Source of the DNA: CAYVZZ01 sp964456185
GTDB lineage: Bacteria; Pseudomonadota; Gammaproteobacteria; Pseudomonadales; Alcanivoracaceae
Length of the DNA: 55,802 nucleotides
Direction of reading: 5' to 3'
Assembly (NCBI GenBank): GCA_964456185.1
Contig: CAYVZZ010000002.1
Location: forward strand, 1-55,802
The position numbers and the translations under genes were made by a program. This document shows positions 25,975 through 34,451 of this stretch, piece by piece. Below the pieces are notes generated by a model, which was not told where the DNA came from, did not search any database, and saw only the letters and a program-made list of their open reading frames with translations. How positions within the stretch are numbered: position 1 is the stretch's first letter; every line of letters starts with the position of its first letter.

Positions 25975-27213
25975 TCACACCTTGCGGAAAATCAGGCTGG
26001 CGTTGGTGCCACCGAAGCCAAATGAATTGGACATGACAACGTCGATTGAGCGCTGTTGTGCCGCATTGGGCACCAGATTCAACCCGTCGCAGCTTTCATC
26101 CGGCTGCTGCAGGTTAATCGTGGGCGGTGCTACCTGATCACGAATCGCTAACAACGAGAAGATGGATTCCACCACACCGGCCGCGCCCAGCAGGTGACCA
26201 ATCATGCTCTTGGTCGAGCTAATGGCCAATTGGCCAGCACTGTCACCGAAGACCTGTTTAATGGCTTGTGCTTCGGCTATATCACCGGCGGGGGTAGAGG
26301 TCCCGTGAGCATTGATGTAATCGACCTGATCGGCGGTAATGTTGGCATGCTGTAGTGCCGCCTGCATGGCTGCGGCTGCACCCATACCACCTTCTGAGGG
26401 GGCAGTAATGTGGTAGGCATCGTCAGTCATGCCGACGCCTAACAACTCACCATAAATTTGGGCACCGCGCGTCTTGGCGTGCTCGTAGCTTTCCAGCACC
26501 ACCACACCGGCACCGTCGGATAGTACAAAGCCATCACGCCCTGCATCCCAAGGGCGGCTGGCCTCTTCGGGCGCTTCATTTCGGGTGGACAAGGCACGTG
26601 CGGCACCAAAGCCACTAATACCTAATGGGCTGGCGGCATATTCTGACCCACCTGCCAGCATCACATCGGCCTGACCGAGCATAATCTGTTGGGCGGCCAC
26701 GACGATGTTGTGTGCCCCCGTGGTACAGGCTGACACGACGCCAAAATTAGGCCCTTTAAGACCAAAACGTATCGCCAAATGACCGGCGACCATATTGACG
26801 ATGCTGCCCGGCACAAAGAAAGGCGATACCTTGCGAGGCCCGCCTTTTAATAGCTTGGCATAATTGTTTTCAATGTTGGAAAGACCGCCAATACCAGAGC
26901 CAATGGTTGCCCCTATGCGATGAGCGTTCTCATCATTAATGGTAAGGCCTGCATCTTCCAACGCTTGCACACCAGCAGCGACGCCGTATTGCACAAAGCC
27001 ATCCATGCGCCTGGCCTCTTTACGCGACATGTACGCACTGACATCGAAATGGGGCACCATACCGGCAATTTGCGTACCGTAATCGCTAACATCGAAATGC
27101 TCGATGCGTCGAATACCACTTTTACCGGCCAAAATGCCTTGCCAGGTTTCGTCGACATTGCTGCCCAGCGGAGTGAGCATGCCAAGGCCGGTTACTACCA
27201 CGCGGTTTGTCAT
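25975..27213 (-). CDS. fabF: 3-oxoacyl-[acyl-carrier-protein] synthase II
   Basis: Condenses malonyl-ACP with acyl-ACP during elongation and adjusts unsaturated chain length. The 412-residue protein has the catalytic Cys in VVSACTTGAHN at about residue 163, and the two histidines in INAHGTSTPAGD and KSMIGHLLGAAG. The N-terminus VVVTGLGMLTPLGSNV is typical. It follows acpP, separated by the acpP terminator. Confidence 0.97.
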   Translation of the reverse strand: MTNRVVVTGLGMLTPLGSNVDETWQGILAGKSGIRRIEHFDVSDYGTQIAGMVPHFDVSAYMSRKEARRMDGFVQYGVAAGVQALEDAGLTINDENAHRIGATIGSGIGGLSNIENNYAKLLKGGPRKVSPFFVPGSIVNMVAGHLAIRFGLKGPNFGVVSACTTGAHNIVVAAQQIMLGQADVMLAGGSEYAASPLGISGFGAARALSTRNEAPEEASRPWDAGRDGFVLSDGAGVVVLESYEHAKTRGAQIYGELLGVGMTDDAYHITAPSEGGMGAAAAMQAALQHANITADQVDYINAHGTSTPAGDIAEAQAIKQVFGDSAGQLAISSTKSMIGHLLGAAGVVESIFSLLAIRDQVAPPTINLQQPDESCDGLNLVPNAAQQRSIDVVMSNSFGFGGTNASLIFRKV

Positions 27214-27334
27214 TTGCTACTCCACAGGCTTGCCATTAACACGGCGACTGTTCGCTTTTGCATTTGCTGTGCCCCCATAAAAGCAAAAGTAAGAAAGCCT
27301 AAATTGTAAAGGTCTAGTGATACCACAGATACCA

Positions 27335-27373
27335 CAAAAAAACCGCAAACCCTGCTAACAGAATCTGCGGTTT
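27335..27373 (-). terminator. acpP terminator
   Basis: On the minus strand a stem AAACCGCA/TGCGGTTT (27373-27366 with 27347-27340) is followed by an unbroken run of Ts (27342-27335). It lies 25 bases after the acpP stop, allowing an abundant short acpP message with partial read-through to fabF. Confidence 0.85.
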
Positions 27374-27397
27374 GCCATCGCTCTAGAGCGGGCGGTG

Positions 27398-27634
27398 TCA
27401 GTCGGTGTGCGCCTTGACGTAGTCAATAGCAGACTGAACCGTGTTGATCTTTTCGGCTTCCTCGTCGGGAATCTCGGTTTCGAACTCTTCTTCCAGAGCC
27501 ATGACCAATTCGACTGTGTCCAGCGAGTCAGCGCCTAGATCTTCAACAAAGGAAGACTCGGGTTTGACATCTTCTTCTTTTACACCAAGTTGCTCAACAA
27601 TAATCTTGGTGACTCGCTCTTCAATGTTACTCAT
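27398..27634 (-). CDS. acpP: acyl carrier protein
   Basis: Carries growing acyl chains on a phosphopantetheine arm. The 78-residue, strongly acidic protein has the modification site in LGADSLDTVELV at S37, and VEDLGADS is near invariant. The start at 27634 (MSNIEERV) gives the normal length; the longer open frame to 27670 is not needed. Confidence 0.98.
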   Translation of the reverse strand: MSNIEERVTKIIVEQLGVKEEDVKPESSFVEDLGADSLDTVELVMALEEEFETEIPDEEAEKINTVQSAIDYVKAHTD

Positions 27635-27744
27635 GATGGTCTTTTTCTCCTTGTGTTGGTGCTTTAGCACCTGAGGTTCGGCTATTCTAGGTGAACTTCA
27701 ATCGCCCATGCAAGCCGAGTTTGTCACAAAATCCCACGTCTTGG

Positions 27745-28476
27745 CTAGGAGGTATACAACCCGCCATTGACATGCAGCGTGGTGCCGGTGATATAAGCGG
27801 CCTTATCAGATGCCAAAAATGCCACGGCATTGGCGATATCGTCCGCTTGTCCCAGGCGACCCAGCGGGATTTGTCCCACCAAAGCCGTTTGCTGCTCTTC
27901 CGGCAAATCGCGGGTCATATCGGTCTCTATAAAGCCCGGCGCCACCGCGTTAACCGTTATGTTACGGCTGCCAACTTCGCGTGCCAAGCTGCGCGTGAAG
28001 GCTTCCAGCCCACCCTTAGCAGCGGCGTAGTTGCACTGCCCGGCATTGCCCAGCTGCGACACCACCGAGCTAATGCTGATAATACGCCCGCGGCGCGCTT
28101 TCATCATGCCTTTCAAGCAAGCACGCGCCAAACGGTAAGCCGAGGTGAGGTTGGTGTTAATCACCTCCTGCCATTGCTCGGGTTTCATGCGCAGCATGAG
28201 GTTGTCGCGGGTGATTGCAGCATTGTTGACCAGCAAGACTGGCGCACCCAGCTTTTCTTTGAGCTGTGCCATGGCTTCTTTAACCGAATCGTCATCGGCC
28301 ACATTAAGCACCAAACCTACACCACCGTTAGGTGCCAAGCGTTCGTTAATGGCGGCTGCACCGTCGGGCGTGGTCGCCGTGCCGGCAACACGCCAGCCTT
28401 CATCAGCCAGCCGTTCAGCAATAGCGCGACCAATGCCGCGAGAGGCGCCGGTCACTAACGCAATGGATTCACTCAT
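27745..28476 (-). CDS. fabG: 3-oxoacyl-[acyl-carrier-protein] reductase
   Basis: NADPH-dependent reductase of fatty acid elongation. The 243-residue short-chain dehydrogenase has the cofactor loop ALVTGASRGIGRAIA, NNAAITRD, the catalytic Ser in ISSVVSQLGN, Y-x-x-x-K in YAAAKGGLE, and ends with VNGGLYTS. The stop is followed at 110 bases by acpP. Confidence 0.97.
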   Translation of the reverse strand: MSESIALVTGASRGIGRAIAERLADEGWRVAGTATTPDGAAAINERLAPNGGVGLVLNVADDDSVKEAMAQLKEKLGAPVLLVNNAAITRDNLMLRMKPEQWQEVINTNLTSAYRLARACLKGMMKARRGRIISISSVVSQLGNAGQCNYAAAKGGLEAFTRSLAREVGSRNITVNAVAPGFIETDMTRDLPEEQQTALVGQIPLGRLGQADDIANAVAFLASDKAAYITGTTLHVNGGLYTS

Positions 28477-28491
28477 ATTGTTTCCTTTTTA

Positions 28492-29439
28492 TTATTGATC
28501 GTCTTCGCCAAACAAGGCTTTTTGGAAAGCATCTTTGGTGCCAAGAGGAGCGCAAGGCAAGGATTTATCAATGCGTCGAACCAGACCACCCAACACGCGT
28601 CCGGGGCCACACTCATAGAGCGCACCGACGTTTTCTTCTGCCAATTTTTGCACCACTTCTACCCAGCGCACTGGCTGATACAGCTGACGAATCAGGGCAT
28701 CGCGAATTTGATCCGGGTCGGTTTCGATGGCCACATCAACATTATTGACCACGGGGATCTCGGCGTTGTTGAAGTTAATGTCCTTTAAGGCCTCGGCCAG
28801 TTGATCGGCAGCGGGTTTCATCAAGGCACAATGTGACGGCACCGATACAGCCAGCGGCAAAGCACGCTTGGCACCGGCTTCTTTACAGGCATCACACGCA
28901 CGCTGCAAGGCGCTTTTATCACCGGCGATGACCACCTGCCCCGGCGAATTAAAGTTTACCGCCGACACCACCTCGCCCTGTGCGGCGGCTTCACAGGCGG
29001 CAACTACTTTGTCATCGGCCAAGCCGATGATAGCGGCCATGCCACCCTGCCCGGCCGGAACGGCTTGTTGCATCAGCTCGCCACGCTTTTTCACGAGGCG
29101 CGCGGCATCACCCAAAATCAGCACACCGGCACAACACAATGCCGAGTATTCACCCAGGCTATGCCCCGCAAAGATTCGCGGACGTTTGCGCGGGTGCATG
29201 CCGCCCTTTTGCTGCCACAAGCGCCACAGCGCCACACTGGCCGCCAACAAGGCCGGTTGGGTTTTGTCGGTTTCGTTGAGGCGTTCGGCAGGGCCTTCTT
29301 GAATCAATTCCCAGAGGTCATAGCCCACCGCACCCGAGGCTTCGTTGAATACCTGACGTACGGTTATCTCGTCGGCAAAGTCGGCCAGCATGCCGACTTT
29401 TTGTGCTCCCTGTCCGGGAAAGACAAAGGCTTTTTTCAT
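28492..29439 (-). CDS. fabD: malonyl-CoA-ACP transacylase
   Basis: Moves malonyl groups from CoA to ACP. The 315-residue protein starts KKAFVFPGQGAQKVGML, has the nucleophile in GHSLGEYSAL, and the catalytic His in SVPSHCALM. The start overlaps the plsX stop by four bases; fabH, which lies between them in enterics, is absent. Confidence 0.96.
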   Translation of the reverse strand: MKKAFVFPGQGAQKVGMLADFADEITVRQVFNEASGAVGYDLWELIQEGPAERLNETDKTQPALLAASVALWRLWQQKGGMHPRKRPRIFAGHSLGEYSALCCAGVLILGDAARLVKKRGELMQQAVPAGQGGMAAIIGLADDKVVAACEAAAQGEVVSAVNFNSPGQVVIAGDKSALQRACDACKEAGAKRALPLAVSVPSHCALMKPAADQLAEALKDINFNNAEIPVVNNVDVAIETDPDQIRDALIRQLYQPVRWVEVVQKLAEENVGALYECGPGRVLGGLVRRIDKSLPCAPLGTKDAFQKALFGEDDQ

Positions 29440-30449
29440 TGTGTTTCTTCTCCTGTTTCTAGCGCTTGACCGATGAGCGCGGGCAAATCCCGCTGCGCCT
29501 CACGCAAGGCCACTTCCAGCGCATTAAGAAAACCGTTAATGCCGGTACCGCCGTGACTTTTCACGACGATACCGTTTAGCCCCAGCAAACTGGCACCATT
29601 GTATGTTTCCGGGTCGAGCTGTTGCTTTAGGCCAGTAAGTAATGGCAAAGCGGCCAAGGCGGACAATTTACGCCCCAGCCCACCGGCGGCTTGTTGCTGC
29701 AAAATGTGCTTCACCAAGTCGGCCACGCCTTCCATGGTCTTTAGAGCGACATTGCCCACGAAACCATCACACACCACCACATCGGCCTCATCACAGAAAA
29801 TGCCGTTGCCCTCGATATAGCCTACATAATTTAGCTTGGAGGCTTCGAGCAGTTTGGCGGCCGCCTTGATGTCGTCACTGCCTTTAATGGCTTCTTCGCC
29901 AATGTTAAGCAGCGCAACACGCGGATTATCGCGGCCTTCCACGCGCGCCATGGCCGCCCCCATGGTGGCAAATTGCAGTAGCTGCTCGCTATCGGCCTCG
30001 ACGTTAGCACCTAGGTCAAGCATGTAACAGCAGCCATTTTGGGTTGGGATAGCGGTGCAGATGGCAGGGCGACTAATGGCAGGAAGGGTTTTCAGCACAA
30101 AATGTGACATGGCCATTAAAGCGCCCGTGTTTCCTGCACTGACCGCCGCGTGCGCTTTGCCTTCTTTAACCAGATTGATAGACAACCGCATGGAGGAATG
30201 TTTTTTGGTGCGCAAAGCAACAGTGACCGGATCACTGCCTTTGACCACTTCGTTAGCGGGATGCACGCATACACGTTCATGGCCACGAATGCCGTTTTTT
30301 TCCAAGGCAACCGCTAGCGCTTCTGGGCGGCCAACTAAAATCACCTTCACATCAGCATGGCGCTTTAATAGTTGCGCCACGGCAGGCACCGTCATGGCAC
30401 AGCCCTGGTCGCCACCCATCACATCAACGGAAAGTGTTACTGCTGTCAT
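29436..30449 (-). CDS. plsX: phosphate acyltransferase PlsX
   Basis: Makes acyl-phosphate from acyl-ACP for phospholipid synthesis. The 337-residue protein has the N-terminal SVDVMGGDQG, SAGNTGALMA and the C-terminal KSHGGTGINGFLNAL. It follows rpmF through a terminator-like hairpin and is coupled to fabD. Confidence 0.96.
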   Translation of the reverse strand: MTAVTLSVDVMGGDQGCAMTVPAVAQLLKRHADVKVILVGRPEALAVALEKNGIRGHERVCVHPANEVVKGSDPVTVALRTKKHSSMRLSINLVKEGKAHAAVSAGNTGALMAMSHFVLKTLPAISRPAICTAIPTQNGCCYMLDLGANVEADSEQLLQFATMGAAMARVEGRDNPRVALLNIGEEAIKGSDDIKAAAKLLEASKLNYVGYIEGNGIFCDEADVVVCDGFVGNVALKTMEGVADLVKHILQQQAAGGLGRKLSALAALPLLTGLKQQLDPETYNGASLLGLNGIVVKSHGGTGINGFLNALEVALREAQRDLPALIGQALETGEETQ

Positions 30450-30488
30450 CTATCCTTGTCCCCAACTCGAGTGCGGACATAATGCCAG

Positions 30489-30517
30489 AAAAAAATAACC
30501 CCGAGAAATCCCGGGGT
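30489..30517 (-). terminator. attenuator-type terminator between rpmF and plsX
   Basis: On the minus strand ACCCCG and CGGGGT form a stem around an eight-base loop, followed by TA and seven Ts. It lies about 28 bases after the rpmF stop and would reduce read-through from the ribosomal protein gene into the lipid genes. Confidence 0.75.
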
Positions 30518-30544
30518 CATTAAATAGGCGTTGGTGACGATTAT

Positions 30545-30736
30545 TTACTCGTCATCGAACTCGTCGTCGGTTTTGATCACTTGACGACCACGATAAAAAC
30601 CATCGGGGCTGATGTGGTGACGACGGTGAACTTCACCTGTGGTTGCGTCTTCAGTCAAAGCCGGGTTCGACAAGGCATCGTGTGCCCGACGCATGCCACG
30701 CTTGGAACGGGTTTTACGGTTCTGTTGAACTGCCAT
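30545..30736 (-). CDS. rpmF: 50S ribosomal protein L32
   Basis: A 63-residue basic protein of the large subunit: MAVQQNRKTRSKRGMRRAHDAL, then HHISPDGFYRGRQVI. Slightly longer than in E. coli because of the acidic tail. No zinc cysteines, as in other gammaproteobacteria. It follows yceD by 27 bases. Confidence 0.96.
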   Translation of the reverse strand: MAVQQNRKTRSKRGMRRAHDALSNPALTEDATTGEVHRRHHISPDGFYRGRQVIKTDDEFDDE

Positions 30737-30763
30737 GATAATGCTCCTGTCGGCCGGTTATGA

Positions 30764-31273
30764 TTACGGTTTTTTCAGCTTGGCCAAGACTGAAAAAGGG
30801 TTGTCTTTAGGTGTTTCATCGGCAGCCGTATCGTCATCGGATAAATCTGCCGGTGGTTGACAGTGGTCATGTAATGCCACTATCGGCAATGCCAGAAGAA
30901 TCTCTTCTTCCAGCAAGCTTGCTGTTTCTATCGGCTCGCCATCGGTAATCCAAGCTTCCAGCCCGTGAGGCAATTGCTTGGCGTCGTCTTCACTCCAAAC
31001 GACTGCCAAATTAACCTCGACTTCAACCTGCTGTGTTACCGGTTCAAGGCAACGCTGGCAAGTCATGACAACAGGTGCCAACACTTCGCCGGTAATACGC
31101 CGACGTTGTTGTTCGTCGCGCCAAAAGTGTAGCGCGGTGGTCACCTGCTTACCGGGTTCGGCAAATTCAGCCAAACGCGGTAACTGGTCGATTGCGATAA
31201 AGCCGTCAACCTCGCCGCCTACATCGGTTAACTTGCGTAGGTCGAGATAACGCGGCAATGGCCGTTCAAACAT
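30764..31273 (-). CDS. yceD: DUF177 protein YceD
   Basis: A 169-residue protein of the DUF177 family, always linked to rpmF; plant and bacterial members are implicated in 23S rRNA/ribosome accumulation. The characteristic CQRC pair lies in VVMTCQRCLEPV at about residue 75, and LEEEILLALPIVALHD near residue 125. Acidic C-terminus. Confidence 0.9.
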   Translation of the reverse strand: MFERPLPRYLDLRKLTDVGGEVDGFIAIDQLPRLAEFAEPGKQVTTALHFWRDEQQRRRITGEVLAPVVMTCQRCLEPVTQQVEVEVNLAVVWSEDDAKQLPHGLEAWITDGEPIETASLLEEEILLALPIVALHDHCQPPADLSDDDTAADETPKDNPFSVLAKLKKP

Positions 31274-31285
31274 AGGCGCGAAATT

Positions 31286-31891
31286 CTAAACACTTGCCTT
31301 GCTAGTGTCAAAAGGCAATGTCACTCCGACATTAGCCAGCATATCGATCAGTGCCATTAATGGCAGGCCAATCAGCGTGTTGGGGTCGCGCCCTTCCATG
31401 GCATTAAAAAGCGTTATGCCAAGCCCTTCGGATTTAAAGCTACCTGCGCAGTTAAGCGGCTGCTCAAGCGTCACATAGTGTTGAATCTGTTCACGAGTGA
31501 GCGAACGAAAGTGTACCGTGTAGGTTTCGCAAAGGCTCTGCTTCCGCCCATTGCTGCTGTCTAACAAACACAGGCCGGTTTTAAATTGAACGCTTTTGCC
31601 GCTCATCCCTTGGAGCTGCTCGATAGCACGCGCTTCATTTCCCGGCTTACCCAGTGGTTGCCCCTGCGGCCCGACGGCTACCTGATCCGAACCGATAATA
31701 AGCGCATCCGAATAATGGCTTGCCAAGGCGGCGGCTTTGGCACACGCCAAACGCTCTACCAGCTGACTGGGTGTTTCGCCAGCCTGCGGGGTTTCATCAA
31801 TATCTGGACTAGCGTGCTCAAATGGCAGCCGCAGTTTCTTTAATAGCTCTCGTCGGAAAGGCGACGAAGAGGCCAGCACCAATGTTTTCAT
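31286..31891 (-). CDS. maf: Maf-like nucleotide pyrophosphatase (YceF type)
   Basis: A 201-residue house-cleaning enzyme that hydrolyses modified nucleoside triphosphates; the YceF branch prefers m7GTP. ASSSPFRRELL at the N-terminus, IIGSDQVA, GSFKSEGLGI and NTLIGLPL are present. Location beside yceD-rpmF supports the YceF rather than YhdE branch. Confidence 0.93.
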   Translation of the reverse strand: MKTLVLASSSPFRRELLKKLRLPFEHASPDIDETPQAGETPSQLVERLACAKAAALASHYSDALIIGSDQVAVGPQGQPLGKPGNEARAIEQLQGMSGKSVQFKTGLCLLDSSNGRKQSLCETYTVHFRSLTREQIQHYVTLEQPLNCAGSFKSEGLGITLFNAMEGRDPNTLIGLPLMALIDMLANVGVTLPFDTSKASV

Positions 31892-31900
31892 AACGCTGCC

Positions 31901-32869
31901 TTAGCGGATACTGAAATCGGTATCGCGCGCACCCAGCCCAACGGCCTGCGTCACACTTTGGCCAATGCTGGCACCAAAGCGCTTTAGCAGGCCTGCCATG
32001 GGATTGGGTCGCACGGTGAAATCGACAATATGCTCACCGCCTGTGAGCTGGCGAGCCACAGTGCGCGGGCTACCCAGTCCATCGATCAGCCCCAGCTTGA
32101 GCGCTTTCTCGCCGGTCCAGAAGAGACCCGAGAAGAGTTCGGGATGCCCTTTCACTTTCAACCGATCGCCGCGCCCTTCTTTGACCGCGGTAATAAATTG
32201 CTGATGAATCACATCCAGCATTTGTTGAATATACTGTTTTTGCTCGTCGGTCATGGGCTGGAAGGGATCCAAAATGGCTTTATTGTCGCCCGCCGTCATC
32301 ACGCGACGCTGCACGCCCAGCTTATGCAGGGCTTTGGTAAAGCCAAAGCTTTTCATGATGACGCCAATAGAGCCGACGATGCTGGCACGATCGGCATAGA
32401 TTTCGTCGGCCGCCGCCGCAATGTAATAAGCGCCCGATGCGCCCATATCGGTAATCACCGCCACCACCTTCTTGTCGGGGTGCTGCTCTTTCAAATAGTT
32501 AATGGCACGATACACTTGGCCGGCTTGTACTGGCGAGCCGCCGGGACTGTTGATTTTCAGCATAACGATTTTGCCATCGGCGGCAAAAGCATCTTCCAGC
32601 CCATCAATAATGGCGTCGGCATTAGCCGGTTTGCTGGCCGCAATCACACCATTAATCGCCACCTGGGCGACTACCGGCCCGTCTTCTACGCTGGGCGCAT
32701 GGGTACCCGCTGGCCAAAACAGCCATAACACCAGTGCGGTATAGGCCGCAAACAAGAGTTTGAAGAAAATTGCCCAGCGCTGCTGTCGGCGTTGGTTACG
32801 GTTATTTTCCAGTACCAGTTTCTCGATCAACTCCCAGCTTTTGCGGGATTTTGGGTCCAACTCACTCAT
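31901..32869 (-). CDS. sppA: S49 family signal-peptide peptidase (SppA 36-kDa type)
   Basis: Membrane-bound protease that degrades cleaved signal peptides. The 322-residue protein has a charged N-terminus, one membrane segment (IFFKLLFAAYTALVLWLFWPAG, about residues 30-51) and the S49 core: LKINSPGGSPVQAG, the catalytic Ser in ITDMGASGAYYIAAAAD, and SIVGSIGVI. Single-repeat architecture, so not the long E. coli SppA. Confidence 0.9.
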   Translation of the reverse strand: MSELDPKSRKSWELIEKLVLENNRNQRRQQRWAIFFKLLFAAYTALVLWLFWPAGTHAPSVEDGPVVAQVAINGVIAASKPANADAIIDGLEDAFAADGKIVMLKINSPGGSPVQAGQVYRAINYLKEQHPDKKVVAVITDMGASGAYYIAAAADEIYADRASIVGSIGVIMKSFGFTKALHKLGVQRRVMTAGDNKAILDPFQPMTDEQKQYIQQMLDVIHQQFITAVKEGRGDRLKVKGHPELFSGLFWTGEKALKLGLIDGLGSPRTVARQLTGGEHIVDFTVRPNPMAGLLKRFGASIGQSVTQAVGLGARDTDFSIR

Positions 32870-32883
32870 GATGTGTCACTTTT

Positions 32884-33852
32884 TCATTTAGATTGGGTTT
32901 GGCGCAGGCAAGCCAGCGCTTGTTCAAAATCATCATCCAGGGGCGCGCGCACGTCCAGTCGTTTGCCGGTAACCGGATGCCGAAAAGCCAGCTGGCGCGC
33001 ATGCAAACATAAGCGTTTAACACCCTGGTCGGCCATCCACTGGTTATCTTTTTCCGTGCCGTATTTATCATCACCATACAGCGGAAAACCGCCATATTGC
33101 GCATGCACCCGAATCTGGTGAGTACGCCCGGTGGCCAACTGCGCTTCCAGCCATTCGCCACGAGCAAAGCGCTCTTGCAAGCGGAAATAGGTGAGCGCCT
33201 GCTTTCCCTCACGGGACACCCGCACGATACGCTCTTGGCCGTGATGCGTCTTTAACAAGGGCGCATCCACATCGCGCTTGCCGCCTTTAAAGCCGCGGCA
33301 CAGCAACCAATAGCGCTTTTCAATACCGCCATCCTGCATTAGCCGCTGCAAACGGCGCAATAACGATCGCCGACGCGCCACCATAATGCAACCCGAGGTG
33401 CCGCGATCCAGCCGATGCACCAGCTCTAGCTGTTTCTCTTCAGGGTGCAGGCTACGCAGGGTTTCAATTAGCCCCAAGCTAATGCCGCTACCGCCGTGTA
33501 CGGCCAAACCGGCCGGTTTGTTGTAAATCCACAATTGGTCGTCTTCGTAAATACGACTGCGCGATAGCCGCTCGGCCAACGCTTTGCTCACCGGCGCCGG
33601 TTTGCCCCGCTCGGCCACACGGATTGGCGGAATACGCACCACATCATCGGCCTCCAGACGACGCTTCGGTTTGCAACGGCCTTTGTTAACGCGCACTTCG
33701 CCAGAACGAATAATGCGGTAAATGTGCGACTTCGGCACGCCTTTAAGCTGCGACATCAGGAAGTTATCCAGCCGCTGTTTGGCGCGTCCCGCGTCGATGG
33801 TGATGTAAGTCACCTGGCGACCCACTTGCTGATGTTGACTACCTTTTGACAT
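32884..33852 (-). CDS. rluC: 23S rRNA pseudouridine synthase RluC
   Basis: Makes pseudouridines at 955, 2504 and 2580 of 23S rRNA. The 322-residue protein has an N-terminal S4 domain (RLDNFLMSQLKGVPKSHIYRIIRSGEVRVN) and the catalytic Asp in ELVHRLDRGTSGCIMVA, then QLATGRTHQIRVH. It is divergent from rne, as in pseudomonads and enterics. The HAD phosphatase gene found downstream in Pseudomonas is not present. Confidence 0.95.
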   Translation of the reverse strand: MSKGSQHQQVGRQVTYITIDAGRAKQRLDNFLMSQLKGVPKSHIYRIIRSGEVRVNKGRCKPKRRLEADDVVRIPPIRVAERGKPAPVSKALAERLSRSRIYEDDQLWIYNKPAGLAVHGGSGISLGLIETLRSLHPEEKQLELVHRLDRGTSGCIMVARRRSLLRRLQRLMQDGGIEKRYWLLCRGFKGGKRDVDAPLLKTHHGQERIVRVSREGKQALTYFRLQERFARGEWLEAQLATGRTHQIRVHAQYGGFPLYGDDKYGTEKDNQWMADQGVKRLCLHARQLAFRHPVTGKRLDVRAPLDDDFEQALACLRQTQSK

Positions 33853-34451
33853 GAAAAACCGATCTGCCTGAGAACAATGCCCAATTGAGGGCGCTCATGA
33901 TGACAAAAACCCCGTGCGCATGAAAGACAATAATTGTGTATAAGGTCAACAACTGCTATATTCCCTATGTGTATTTATCCCGCTTCTGCGACGCGCAGCG
34001 ATCATTCGACAGAAGCAAATGGAAAACGCACACCAATGCTTGAATCGATATTGCTGGCACATTAACAATTGCCACCAATATCACTGCAAGAGCCATACAA
34101 AAAAGCGCCTTGCAGCTGACTCGCAAATTACTGCGAATACAGCACTGAATTAACCGGTGTTGCCCAAATATTGGGCAATATATTGACATCGGTAGCACGC
34201 TTTGCACTCGAGACAACATTAGGCTCTCCCACACAAAAGATCGCGCCCCTGCACTACAAACGCAAAAAAAGGGCGCTCGGAGTAGCCAGACAGAATATGC
34301 GACAGCCCTCTAACCGGGCTGTCTGCCGGCGCACCTTAAAACCGGCCGCAACCATGACATTTCTGGCCGACATCCGTGCCAGCTTGTTAATACGTTCCTG
34401 TCTGCCGTTTTCGGCGAGGCAAGCGGAGCTACCATTAACTATGGTACTCCC
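33853..34451 (+). promoter_or_regulatory. rluC-rne divergent region and long structured rne leader
   Basis: About 600 bases without a gene. It holds a perfect inverted repeat TTGCCCAA-ATA-TTGGGCAA (34161-34179), a TTGACA box (34184-34189) without a clear -10, a perfect stem GACAGCCC/GGGCTGTC (34301-34323), a stem GCCGG/CCGGC (34325-34346), a GCCG-TTTT-CGGC stem (34404-34415), and a hairpin just before the start codon. Long structured leaders are known for rne and are used by RNase E to destabilise its own message; these elements fit that role by inference. Confidence 0.55.
34425..34450 (+). promoter_or_regulatory. hairpin pairing the GGAG of the rne leader with bases beside the start codon
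   Basis: GGAG (34425-34428) pairs with CTCC (34447-34450) and TACCAT (34430-34435) with ATGGTA (34441-34446), with a single bulged C and loop TAACT. The rne ATG starts two bases after the stem. GGAG is the only Shine-Dalgarno-like stretch nearby, yet it is 23 bases from the ATG and fully paired. Confidence 0.6.

Noticed and set aside
33965..34234. Minus-strand 89-codon frame in the rne leader region
   Set aside because: No family resemblance, no ribosome-binding site, and the region carries inverted repeats typical of regulatory DNA.
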